DNA of 6,088 bases from Lachnospiraceae bacterium (GTDB taxonomy: Bacteria > Bacillota > Clostridia > Lachnospirales > Lachnospiraceae), in contig DMLD01000159.1 in NCBI GenBank assembly GCA_003453515.1, positions 1 through 6,088 on the forward strand. Direction: 5' to 3'. Of this stretch, positions 1-5,946 are shown in pieces. The notes under the pieces were generated by a model that saw only the letters and a program-made list of their open reading frames with translations, ran no database searches and was not told the DNA's origin. Both the position numbers and the translations under genes were made by a program. The first letter of the stretch is position 1, and each line of letters starts with the position of its first letter.

Positions 1-73
1 GCGGCAGGAGTTTTCTTTCGAGGAGGTTCGTTTAGAACCGATCGAGGAAGAAAAGCTCCGCCCGCGCCACGCG
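1..73. repeat. Hairpin-forming dispersed repeat, copy 1 (left arm cut by window edge)
   Basis: Positions 1-60 match 5868-5927 at 57 of 60 bases, in the same orientation. The core folds on itself: 7-10 pairs with 56-59, 11-17 with 48-54, 18-21 with 42-45, and 25-29 with 35-39 around a GTTTA loop at 30-34. Position 55 is a one-base bulge and 46-47 a two-base bulge. The outer right arm (about 65-73) has its partner mostly beyond the left edge. The element begins about 52 bp after the stop codon of the SanA-like gene, so it lies in that gene's 3' untranslated region. No T-run follows the stem on either strand within view, so it is not a textbook intrinsic terminator. Similarity to the other copy may extend to about position 79, where both share GCGnCATAT. 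Bases 74-125 between it and the gene hold nothing I recognise. Confidence 0.85.
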
Positions 74-125
74 TCATATACCCAGACTTACTTCGATTAC
101 AATCAGTGCATATTGAAATTGGATC

Positions 126-812
126 TTAATCATCCGTGGCGTTACCGCTCCCGCTGATCGGTATCTCCTCACCGCCAAAATACGGCTCCGACTTAAACAG
201 TACCATAAAAAACGCCTTGACCCTCGCGAAAAACTCTCTGGTCTCAAGCGGAACATACTTCCACTGATCTATCCTTATACTGGACGGCATACCGTAGGCA
301 TCTATCCCGAGGCTTCTCGCAATATAGACCGACCGGTACATATGATAATTCTGCGTTACTATAATTGCTGATCTGACCGTAAATACATCCCGTGCTCTTA
401 TCATGGTATCGTAGGTAGTGAACCCTGCATGATCCATAAAAATGTTATCGGACGGTATCCCCTGTTCAATGGCATATTCCTTCATGGCAAGGACCTCGTT
501 GTGATATATGTCACCATGATCCCCGGACATAAGTATCCTGTTTGACAGCCCTGCCTTATATAGCTTTATCGCGCCATCGAGACGATCCTTGAGCACTGTT
601 CCCGGTTTATTCTCACTGTTCAATCCGGCACCCGGCACTATAATCGCATCGACACCCTTGGGTAGAGCCTTAATATTATCAACTATATAGTTGTCGGCAT
701 AAAGTCCCACGTAGACATTTATCACAATGGCTGTGATAAGCACTGCCAACACCGCAAAAATCCCGATCAATACTATCCTTTTGACCGGGATCTTCCTTTT
801 ATTTTTACTCAT
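126..812 (-). CDS. SanA/YdcF-family (DUF218) membrane-anchored protein
   Basis: A 228-residue protein. A basic start (MSKNKRKIPVKR) is followed by one hydrophobic segment at about residues 13-35, giving a single N-terminal anchor with the domain predicted outside the cytoplasm. The DUF218 fold runs from about 53 to 180: VDAIIVPGAG (53-62), LKDRLDGAIKLYKAG (74-88), the ILMSGD strand (93-98), E106 and the M110 region, then DHAGFTTYDT (127-136) and the IIVTQNYHMYRS segment (150-161). The C-terminal PYFGGEEIPI also resembles SanA relatives. E. coli SanA affects envelope permeability to vancomycin at high temperature. The biochemical activity of the family is poorly known, so the role here is inferred. 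The ATG at 812 is chosen because GGAG lies 7 nt upstream and a basic-then-hydrophobic N-terminus follows; an earlier in-frame start at 917 would add 35 unlikely residues inside scpB. It overlaps the scpB stop by 8 bp, suggesting translational coupling, and it is the last gene of the operon. Confidence 0.86.
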   Translation of the reverse strand: MSKNKRKIPVKRIVLIGIFAVLAVLITAIVINVYVGLYADNYIVDNIKALPKGVDAIIVPGAGLNSENKPGTVLKDRLDGAIKLYKAGLSNRILMSGDHGDIYHNEVLAMKEYAIEQGIPSDNIFMDHAGFTTYDTMIRARDVFTVRSAIIVTQNYHMYRSVYIARSLGIDAYGMPSSIRIDQWKYVPLETREFFARVKAFFMVLFKSEPYFGGEEIPISGSGNATDD

Positions 813-1452
813 CCTCTGTCTCCGATCTTGTACCATATCCGAAGAGTGCGTCAAAGTCATCATCGTCAGTATCGGTATCGGCAGGCTCCTCAGACTCAAA
901 ACCGAGCTCCTTTTCAACCTCTGCCTTGAAGTCCTCTATGGTTTCCTGATTAAGTATAGGCAGATCGTCAAGTGACTCGTAGTTAAAATACCTCAAAAAC
1001 TCCTCTGTAGTCCCGAACATCATGGGTCTGCCGGGCGCATCCATTCTTCCGACCTCTTGGATGAGTCCGTACTCAACCAGCTTGGATACCGCGTGATCGC
1101 TGGATACTCCCCTTATCTTCTCTATCTCGATCCTTGTTATCGGCTGCTTGTACGCGACTATCGACAGGGTCTCCAGCAACACATCCGTCAGCACATGCTT
1201 CTTCGGGATGTGTGCAACCTTTATGAGATACTCGTACATCTCGGGCTTCGTACACATCTGAAACGCGCCGTCCATCTCAATGATATGAATTCCCCTCTCA
1301 TCCGAATCGTATTTGGTCATCATATTTCGTATAACATTGCGCACAGTTTCCTCGTCCTGATCGACCGCACCCGCGATCCTCTCCAGCTCGACCGATTCGC
1401 CCAATGTATACAGTATCGCTTCGATCGCGCCCTCCAACTCCTTGACTACCAT
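805..1452 (-). CDS. scpB: Segregation and condensation protein B (ScpB)
   Basis: A 215-residue protein of normal length for ScpB, a dimer of paired winged-helix domains that binds the ScpA kleisin in the cytoplasmic SMC-ScpAB complex. The first winged helix covers about residues 4-80 (LEGAIEAILYTLGE at 6-19). The second, about 87-160, carries the family hallmarks: LLETLSIVAYKQPITRIEIE (92-111), IRGVSSDHAV (113-122), LIQEVGRMDAPGRPMMFGTT (130-149) and FLRYFNYESLDDLP (152-165). The C-terminal tail is strongly acidic (TDTDDDDFD at 193-201, ending ETEDE) and is probably disordered. AAGGAG lies 6 nt before the ATG. The gene follows scpA after 70 bp, a looser arrangement than the overlapping pairs common in Firmicutes. 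Its stop overlaps the next start by 8 bp. Confidence 0.97.
   Translation of the reverse strand: MVVKELEGAIEAILYTLGESVELERIAGAVDQDEETVRNVIRNMMTKYDSDERGIHIIEMDGAFQMCTKPEMYEYLIKVAHIPKKHVLTDVLLETLSIVAYKQPITRIEIEKIRGVSSDHAVSKLVEYGLIQEVGRMDAPGRPMMFGTTEEFLRYFNYESLDDLPILNQETIEDFKAEVEKELGFESEEPADTDTDDDDFDALFGYGTRSETEDE
820..823 (-). promoter_or_regulatory. Ribosome binding site fixing the SanA-like start
   Basis: On the minus strand GGAG ends 7 nt before the ATG at 812. It lies inside the last codons of scpB. It supports the short start over the in-frame upstream start at 917 and implies that ribosomes finishing scpB can restart here. Confidence 0.6.
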
Positions 1453-1474
1453 CTTCTTCTCCTTACTATATTAG

Positions 1475-1492
1475 ATCTGCCCGCAGGCAGAC
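1475..1492 (-). other. Small hairpin between scpA and scpB
   Basis: Within the 70-bp gap, the minus strand reads a 7-base arm (1492-1486), a TGCG loop and a matching arm (1481-1475), with six Watson-Crick pairs and one terminal G-T. No T-run follows, so termination is unlikely. It ends about 10 nt before the scpB Shine-Dalgarno sequence (1464-1459). It could affect mRNA stability or the relative yield of the two proteins, but a chance palindrome is possible. Confidence 0.4.
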
Positions 1493-1522
1493 TGCGTATC
1501 AGAAAGCCGTTATGACCGTTTA

Positions 1523-2275
1523 TCATGAAGCCTTCTGATATGCTATCTCAATATCGGAAAACAATGATTCCTGAACTATCTTTAAAACTCCCGTCTTCAT
1601 AAGCTCCAAAACACTTAAAAATGTGACGATTAGATAATCCTTTCCCCGTCTTTCCTCGAGCAGCTGACGAAAGGAGAATCTGCCGTGAAGCATGGCATAC
1701 TCCTCTACATGTATCATCTGATCCTCGATATTTATCTCCTCTTTTTCGATCTCTCCGAACTTGCTTCTTATCGGATCGATCTTGTCCTCCTGCTTCTGCA
1801 TGACCATGTCAAAGATCTCCTGAAGCTTTGACAGTGTCACCTCGGACAAGAGCTCATCAAAATCAACACCCTCGTCATAGTTCTTGACCTCATCGGGGAT
1901 CGTCGGCTCCTTGTAAAACACCTTTCCGGCATCGACCTGTCTGTCCTTAAGCTCAAACGAAGCATATTTATACAGCTTATACTCGAGCAATCTCTCGACA
2001 AGCTCCTGTCTCGGATCGATCTCCTCCTCGCCGTCCTCCGTCTCATCGGGCGGAAGCAGCATCTTCGACTTGATGCGTAGCAGCGTAGCCGCCATCACCA
2101 AGAACTCACTCATGACATCCATATTTCTATTCTGCATCTGTGATACGTATTCAAGATACTGATCTGTTATCATCACGATAGGGATATCATATATATCGAC
2201 CTTATTTTTCTCTATCAGGTGAAGCAAAAGATCCAAGGGTCCCTCAAACACCTCGAGTTTGACCGGAATAGCCAT
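1523..2275 (-). CDS. scpA: Segregation and condensation protein A (ScpA kleisin)
   Basis: A 250-residue kleisin subunit of the SMC-ScpAB chromosome condensation complex, at the usual family length. The N-terminal SMC-neck-binding domain opens with the diagnostic KLEVFEGPLDLLLHLIEKNK (residues 6-25), then VDIYDIPI and ITDQYLEYV, followed by a helical AATLLRIKSKMLLPP stretch. An acidic linker (DETEDGEEEID) leads to VERLLEYKLYKYA and the central ScpB-binding region. The C-terminal winged helix (about 190-250), including FRQLLEERRGKDYLIVTFLS and VLELMKTGVL, binds the SMC head. A strong site, AGGAGGA at 2287-2281, sits 5 nt before the ATG. The gene starts 20 bp after the phosphoesterase stop. It ends TGA TAA, two in-frame stops in tandem. 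No missing domain or frameshift is seen. Confidence 0.98.
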   Translation of the reverse strand: MAIPVKLEVFEGPLDLLLHLIEKNKVDIYDIPIVMITDQYLEYVSQMQNRNMDVMSEFLVMAATLLRIKSKMLLPPDETEDGEEEIDPRQELVERLLEYKLYKYASFELKDRQVDAGKVFYKEPTIPDEVKNYDEGVDFDELLSEVTLSKLQEIFDMVMQKQEDKIDPIRSKFGEIEKEEINIEDQMIHVEEYAMLHGRFSFRQLLEERRGKDYLIVTFLSVLELMKTGVLKIVQESLFSDIEIAYQKAS

Positions 2276-2295
2276 TATTTTCCTCCTGCTGTAGC

Positions 2296-3132
2296 TTAAC
2301 GTTTATGATTTATATCTATCACCATGAGCTCCGGCGGATTGAACCAGCGGAATTTGATGTGATGTGAGCCAAGCCCTCTGCTCACTGCCATGTATTTTGA
2401 GTCCTTTTTAAAAATGCCCGCATCATATTTTGGAAAGAGCCTGAAGCTCGGAGAAAAAACTCCTCCTACAAAGGGCAGTCTCATGATGCCGCCGTGAACG
2501 TGTCCGCTGAGAGTCAGATCAGCGCCCCATCCGGTATACGCCTCAAAATGTCTGGGGTCGTGTGCCAGCAGTATCGTAAGCTCGAAGCCATCAGTTCCCT
2601 TGTCGCCAAGCGCCTCAGCTATCTCCTCTTTTGACAGGCATGTCACATCCCTGTATCTCTCTAACGGCAGATCAAGACCGTATATAACGAGCTTGCGATC
2701 GCTAAGCTTTGCGGATGAGTTTGACAAATATACAACTCCGGCAGCCTTCAGCTCTGATACATATTTATCAGGCTCCAATAGCCTTATCTCATGATTGCCG
2801 GGTGAGTAGTAAACAGGACAGGCATTGCTTAAAACTTTAATAAGTCTAATTACTCTTTTTACTCTCTCATCCGATACTGAAAGTCTCTTGGTCACCATAT
2901 CTCCCGGTATCAGTATCAGATCGGGCGATATCTCATTTATCCTTTTTATAAGCTTGATGTTTTCCCTGCCGTGGACACAGCAATGCAGATCCGATAAAAC
3001 AACTATCCTAAGCGATCCGTCATAGGAAGAGATGTCAATATCATATGTACCGGTCACAAAATGATAATGTGACAGATATCCGTATATCAAAAAAATGATC
3101 AAAACAATTAGTACGATATATATGATCAGCAT
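2296..3132 (-). CDS. Membrane-anchored calcineurin-like metallophosphoesterase (YkuE/YaeI-like)
   Basis: A 278-residue protein. Residues 1-20 are a nearly pure hydrophobic helix (MLIIYIVLIVLIIFLIYGYL), with almost no basic residues before it, and should tether the enzyme to the membrane. The rest is a dinuclear-metal phosphoesterase domain with all expected motifs: SDLH (47-50), PGDMV (76-80), GNHE (112-115), LAHDP (189-193) and GHVHGG (210-215). In family terms D48, H50, D78, N113, H191, H211 and H213 are the likely metal ligands or catalytic residues. Relatives include YaeI, which acts on lipid A precursors in Gram-negatives, and YkuE of Bacillus; the substrate here cannot be read from sequence, and a phospholipid or envelope phosphate ester is only a guess. 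The ATG at 3132 is preferred over the ATG at 3138 because the only Shine-Dalgarno abuts the latter. It lies 54 bp after purE and 20 bp before scpA. Confidence 0.94.
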   Translation of the reverse strand: MLIIYIVLIVLIIFLIYGYLSHYHFVTGTYDIDISSYDGSLRIVVLSDLHCCVHGRENIKLIKRINEISPDLILIPGDMVTKRLSVSDERVKRVIRLIKVLSNACPVYYSPGNHEIRLLEPDKYVSELKAAGVVYLSNSSAKLSDRKLVIYGLDLPLERYRDVTCLSKEEIAEALGDKGTDGFELTILLAHDPRHFEAYTGWGADLTLSGHVHGGIMRLPFVGGVFSPSFRLFPKYDAGIFKKDSKYMAVSRGLGSHHIKFRWFNPPELMVIDINHKR

Positions 3133-3138
3133 AAACAT

Positions 3139-3142
3139 CTCC
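3139..3142 (-). promoter_or_regulatory. Ribosome binding site fixing the phosphoesterase start
   Basis: On the minus strand GGAG directly abuts the ATG at 3138 but lies 6 nt from the second in-frame ATG at 3132. The second is therefore the likelier start, and the protein begins MLIIY rather than MFMLI. Confidence 0.6.
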
Positions 3143-3186
3143 GCTGTAAGCTATCACTGCAAAAGAAAAACGACTTATAACATGTA

Positions 3187-3705
3187 TTATGAAAGTACAT
3201 CCTTTATGTACTTATCGGCACCGAGCTCCTCGAGCCTGTCGGATTTTTTGATAACGCCCTGCTTCATCTTTTCTTTGTAGTCCTTAAGCTTTTCCAGAAG
3301 CTGATCATCTGATATTGCAAGCATCTTTGCAGCGAGCAGAGCTGCGTTGGTAGCTCCGTCGATAGCCACGGTCGCAACCGGGATACCGCTCGGCATCTGC
3401 ACGATACTGTAAAGTGAATCTACTCCGCCCACGCTCTTTGTATGGATCGGTATACCGATAACCGGAAGATCAAATAAGGCAGCACACATTCCCGGAAGGT
3501 GAGCCGCACCGCCTGCGCCTGCAATTATGACCCTGATCCCGTCATCATAAGCCTTTGTGGCATAATCCACAAAAATATCAGGCATGCGATGAGCAGATAT
3601 TATCTTCATCTCATATTCAATACCGAGCTCCTCAAGTGTATCAGCTGCCTTTTTCATGATAGGAAGATCCGAATCACTTCCCATAAGTATTCCAACCTTA
3701 GCCAT
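3187..3705 (-). CDS. purE: N5-carboxyaminoimidazole ribonucleotide mutase, class I PurE
   Basis: A 172-residue cytoplasmic enzyme of de novo purine synthesis. Class I PurE moves the carboxyl group of N5-CAIR to C4 of the imidazole ring, giving CAIR. The family signatures are intact: GSDSDLP (9-15) at the phosphate-binding loop, SAHRMPD (37-43) with the active-site His39, AGAGGAAHLPGM (62-73) with His69, PVIGIPI (81-87) and SLYSIVQMPSGIPVATVAI (97-115). The length and SAHR motif fit class I, which works with the ATP-dependent PurK, rather than the class II AIR carboxylase; this is a family inference. AAGGAGGA at 3720-3713 sits 7 nt before the ATG. The gene starts 21 bp after the aminopeptidase stop. 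No other purine gene is in the window, and the short gap leaves no room for a purine riboswitch, so it is probably transcribed with the aminopeptidase. Confidence 0.98.
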   Translation of the reverse strand: MAKVGILMGSDSDLPIMKKAADTLEELGIEYEMKIISAHRMPDIFVDYATKAYDDGIRVIIAGAGGAAHLPGMCAALFDLPVIGIPIHTKSVGGVDSLYSIVQMPSGIPVATVAIDGATNAALLAAKMLAISDDQLLEKLKDYKEKMKQGVIKKSDRLEELGADKYIKDVLS

Positions 3706-3726
3706 TATTGTATCCTCCTTAAAATA

Positions 3727-5826
3727 TCAATTATTATTATCAAGCGGTATGTTGAGCGCTTCTGTACCCGGAAGTACGAAGCGACCATTGCGTATAATTA
3801 TAATTTCTTTTCCCTCTTTTGTAAAGACCGAGATGCTCCCAAGCTCGTCATACGGTATCGTTATATCCGTATGGCACTGATAATACGCCTTTGACATATC
3901 CTCCTTCCTGAGAACGGATATCTCGTTGTCTCTGGCGATTATCTCCTTGCCGTCGGGATTATATACCCTTACATCCTCGCTCATGCTGTAGCAGGTATCG
4001 CCCACGGCAAAGTGAGGACCTGTCTTCTCAGCTATCAGGATGGGAAGCTTATCGTCTATATCATACTTTTTTCCCATCACATAGGCATAGGTATTGGTTC
4101 CTATTGCAAATTCTCCGATAGGCAGGGTGTCATGGTTATGCAGTATGTTCTCCTTTATGTATCTGCGCCCCGCCGACTCATCCTCGTAGTTGCCGCATGA
4201 ATAGCCGGTTATCATGCCATCCGTGAATTCAAGCCTCAGATCATCGTATCGCAGACCATTGAGGTATACCTTTGACACATGCAGGGTGCCCTCAGTGCCG
4301 TGAAGCACTGGTGATGTGAACACCTCACCGAGCGGGATATTGACATCGGCAAGACAGTTTTCAAAATTTGTCATGCTTTCGGGATCCTTAAGCTCGTGAA
4401 GAGAGACCTTCATATCTGTCCTGTTCTCTCCCTTGCCCAACACCCTCACATATTCACCCTGATCGAGCGTATCTATTATACCTTTATGTATCCTGCCGTA
4501 TTCGACCTGATCGAGTGTATTTATCCGTACGGTCTCCTTAAAAATATCCTCATATTGATCACCTATCTCGGGAACCGGATAGGCTATGATGGTAAAGCTT
4601 CTCTTGTCGCCGGGTATGTACTCGTTTTGCAGCAGGGCAAAATCTCTCTTGTACTCCACCGACAGCTTTTCCTGTGAGGCGTCATACCCGGGTGACGCCT
4701 TCTTCTTGACCGGTACAAACAGCCTTTCTCCAAACACCTCGACCACGGCAGGCCCCGCATAGCCATTTGCCTGTTCGGAATACATTTCAAATGCTTTTTT
4801 TGCATATTTGAGCTTTTCCGTCGAAAGAGCCTTGACCATATATAAAGCGTCATCAAACCTGTGATCGTACTGATACTGCTTGTTTGGAGAAGTCGAAAAC
4901 ACACCGGTCGCCGATGTATTGGTTTTCCTTCTGAAGGTGACCTTTAGTCCCATCTCATCGAACTGCTTTACTGCCATTTTTATCATAGGCTCAAAGCCTA
5001 TCGGAAACCGTATCTCGACAACACTTTTTTTCGAAAGATCTATACCGGCTGCTTCAAATCCCTTTTTATAGCCCTCGGTATAGGTTCTTGCCATATCGTT
5101 TAGCTCATCCCCGGACATCTCTGACAAATACTTAGCCGTCATCAACTCATTGTCAGTGATATATTCGCCGTACTCATAGAGATATCGCGTATCCTTGTGA
5201 TCCTTGTTGCACACAAGCTCATAAATCAGACTGTCAGGATCATAAACAACAAGGCTTTTGATCTGTCTTTCCATCCGCTCATCATCATAATCATGAACAA
5301 AGTAGTATATCATGCTGTGAAGAGCTCCTGCCATGTCCTCATCATCCTCATCGGACAGACCGATAAGCTCGAGAAACAGCTCGAGCCAGATAACTATCGT
5401 CCACAGATCACGCTCATAAGCAGCGGTTATGGTATCTCTCACATTGGCAGCAAACCAGTTGAGCGCGGACGAAAGCTTCCTGTCTCCAAACACCTTATAG
5501 CAGTATTCGGGCTCGGTATAAGAGCTGTTGTAAGCATCACCGGCGATATCTTTGTACAAAAGGGAATTGGTCTCCGGGGTCGCATGTCCCTTCGGGTCCT
5601 CATATATCTCGCAGACAAGCTTTAATAGCAGCCCCTGCACCCTCAAAAAATCATCAAATCCGGCTCCGGAATCTCGCGTTTCACCGAACTTACCCGACTT
5701 TTCTGACCTGCCCGACTTGTTAGGCTCTCCCGACTTATCCTTATCCTCGGGCTCCGTCTCCGCAAGCCACTCAACAAGCCTCCCCAAGGAGAGTTCAAAA
5801 CGTTCCCTCAAAATCTCATCATCCAT
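3727..5826 (-). CDS. M29-family (AmpS/PepS-type) metallo-aminopeptidase with long N-terminal extension
   Basis: A 699-residue protein, against roughly 400-420 for typical M29 enzymes, which remove N-terminal residues from peptides using two metal ions. The C-terminal part carries the family core: NIPLGEVFTSP (496-506, Glu501), LPIGEFAIGTNT (568-579, Glu572), GPHFAVGDTCYS (603-614, His605 and Tyr613) and QCHTDIT (650-656, His652 and Asp654). These match the known metal ligands and catalytic tyrosine, so the enzyme should be active. The N-terminal lobe of the M29 fold begins near residue 200 (YELVCNKDHKDTRYLYEYGEYIT onward). Residues 1-200 are extra: a charged segment with KSG repeats (about 30-55), then a helical region resembling no domain I recognise. 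No signal peptide, so probably cytoplasmic. The ATG at 5826 is chosen because AAGGA lies 10 nt upstream; TTG at 5835 or 5832 would sit on top of that site. It is the first gene of the operon. Confidence 0.92.
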   Translation of the reverse strand: MDDEILRERFELSLGRLVEWLAETEPEDKDKSGEPNKSGRSEKSGKFGETRDSGAGFDDFLRVQGLLLKLVCEIYEDPKGHATPETNSLLYKDIAGDAYNSSYTEPEYCYKVFGDRKLSSALNWFAANVRDTITAAYERDLWTIVIWLELFLELIGLSDEDDEDMAGALHSMIYYFVHDYDDERMERQIKSLVVYDPDSLIYELVCNKDHKDTRYLYEYGEYITDNELMTAKYLSEMSGDELNDMARTYTEGYKKGFEAAGIDLSKKSVVEIRFPIGFEPMIKMAVKQFDEMGLKVTFRRKTNTSATGVFSTSPNKQYQYDHRFDDALYMVKALSTEKLKYAKKAFEMYSEQANGYAGPAVVEVFGERLFVPVKKKASPGYDASQEKLSVEYKRDFALLQNEYIPGDKRSFTIIAYPVPEIGDQYEDIFKETVRINTLDQVEYGRIHKGIIDTLDQGEYVRVLGKGENRTDMKVSLHELKDPESMTNFENCLADVNIPLGEVFTSPVLHGTEGTLHVSKVYLNGLRYDDLRLEFTDGMITGYSCGNYEDESAGRRYIKENILHNHDTLPIGEFAIGTNTYAYVMGKKYDIDDKLPILIAEKTGPHFAVGDTCYSMSEDVRVYNPDGKEIIARDNEISVLRKEDMSKAYYQCHTDITIPYDELGSISVFTKEGKEIIIIRNGRFVLPGTEALNIPLDNNN
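5683..5736 (-). repeat. Three 18-bp tandem units encoding KSG hexapeptides
   Basis: On the minus strand AAGTCGGG begins at 5736, 5718 and 5700, exactly 18 bp apart. The three units encode KSGEPN, KSGRSE and KSGKFG, in frame within the aminopeptidase. The first 8 bases of each unit are identical and the remaining 10 diverge. The segment is charged, rich in glycine and serine, and probably a disordered linker. Copy number could vary between strains through replication slippage without breaking the frame. Confidence 0.8.
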
Positions 5827-5836
5827 ATCCAACAAA

Positions 5837-5841
5837 TCCTT
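5837..5841 (-). promoter_or_regulatory. Ribosome binding site of the aminopeptidase gene
   Basis: AAGGA on the minus strand, 10 nt before the ATG at 5826. It is only 1 nt from the TTG at 5835, which argues against that TTG and the adjoining TTG at 5832 as starts. Confidence 0.55.
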
Positions 5842-5849
5842 AAATATTG

Positions 5850-5855
5850 ATTATA
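5850..5855 (-). promoter_or_regulatory. Candidate -10 box of the six-gene operon
   Basis: The minus strand has a perfect TATAAT, 23 bp before the aminopeptidase ATG, which would give a leader of about 17 nt containing the Shine-Dalgarno sequence. No convincing -35 box lies 16-18 bp upstream; that position falls inside the hairpin repeat and reads ACTCCT or similar. There is also no correctly spaced extended -10 TG. The promoter call rests on the -10 match and on its position between rnpB and the first gene. Confidence 0.45.
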
Positions 5856-5861
5856 TTACAA

Positions 5862-5941
5862 GCACCGGCGGCAGGAGTTTTCTTTCGAGGAGATTCGTTT
5901 AGAATCGATCGAGGAAGAAAATCTCCGATCGCGTCCGGTGC
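5862..5941. repeat. Hairpin-forming dispersed repeat, copy 2 (complete)
   Basis: The whole element is visible. The outer arms 5862-5868 (GCACCGG) and 5935-5941 (CCGGTGC) are perfect complements. Inside, after a partly paired internal loop, 5874-5877 pairs with 5923-5926, 5878-5884 with 5915-5921, 5885-5888 with 5909-5912, and GATTC 5892-5896 with GAATC 5902-5906 around loop GTTTA. Compared with copy 1, G26/C38 are A5893/T5905, a compensatory change of one base pair, and G55 is T5922 in the bulge. It starts within about 6 nt of the rnpB 3' end and stops 6 bp before the TATAAT of the next operon. It may act as the rnpB terminator or 3' processing structure despite lacking a T-run, or it may be a small non-autonomous mobile element. 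No open reading frame is inside it. Confidence 0.88.
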
Positions 5942-5946
5942 GGCAT

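Noticed and set aside
70..115. Possible minus-strand promoter (TTGTAA, 16 bp, TATATG) just ahead of repeat copy 1
   Set aside because: Both boxes are poor matches in AT-rich 3' untranslated sequence, and no downstream gene is visible to support it.
805..917. A longer SanA-like protein starting at 917, overlapping scpB by 113 bp
   Set aside because: The extra 35 residues come from a second frame of the scpB acidic tail, and the ATG at 812 has a well-spaced GGAG followed by a typical basic-plus-hydrophobic N-terminus.
1057..1515. A 152-residue plus-strand open frame opposite scpB
   Set aside because: It lies across a clear, intact scpB gene, has no recognisable domain and no convincing ribosome site, and looks like an antisense shadow.
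3133..3186. Possible terminator between purE and the phosphoesterase (a weak ATAA/TTAT stem before TCGTTTTTCTTTTG)
   Set aside because: The stem is only four A-T pairs and could not be stable, so the T-rich run alone is not enough to call a terminator.
3499..3894. Plus-strand open frame spanning the purE start and the aminopeptidase end
   Set aside because: It is antisense to two confident genes, crosses their intergenic ribosome site, and its translation shows no family features.
1..5941. The two direct repeats as ends of a composite transposon or integrated element
   Set aside because: The DNA between them is core housekeeping sequence (purE, scpA, scpB) with no transposase or integrase, and no target-site duplication is evident. 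Two independent copies of a dispersed repeat explain it better.
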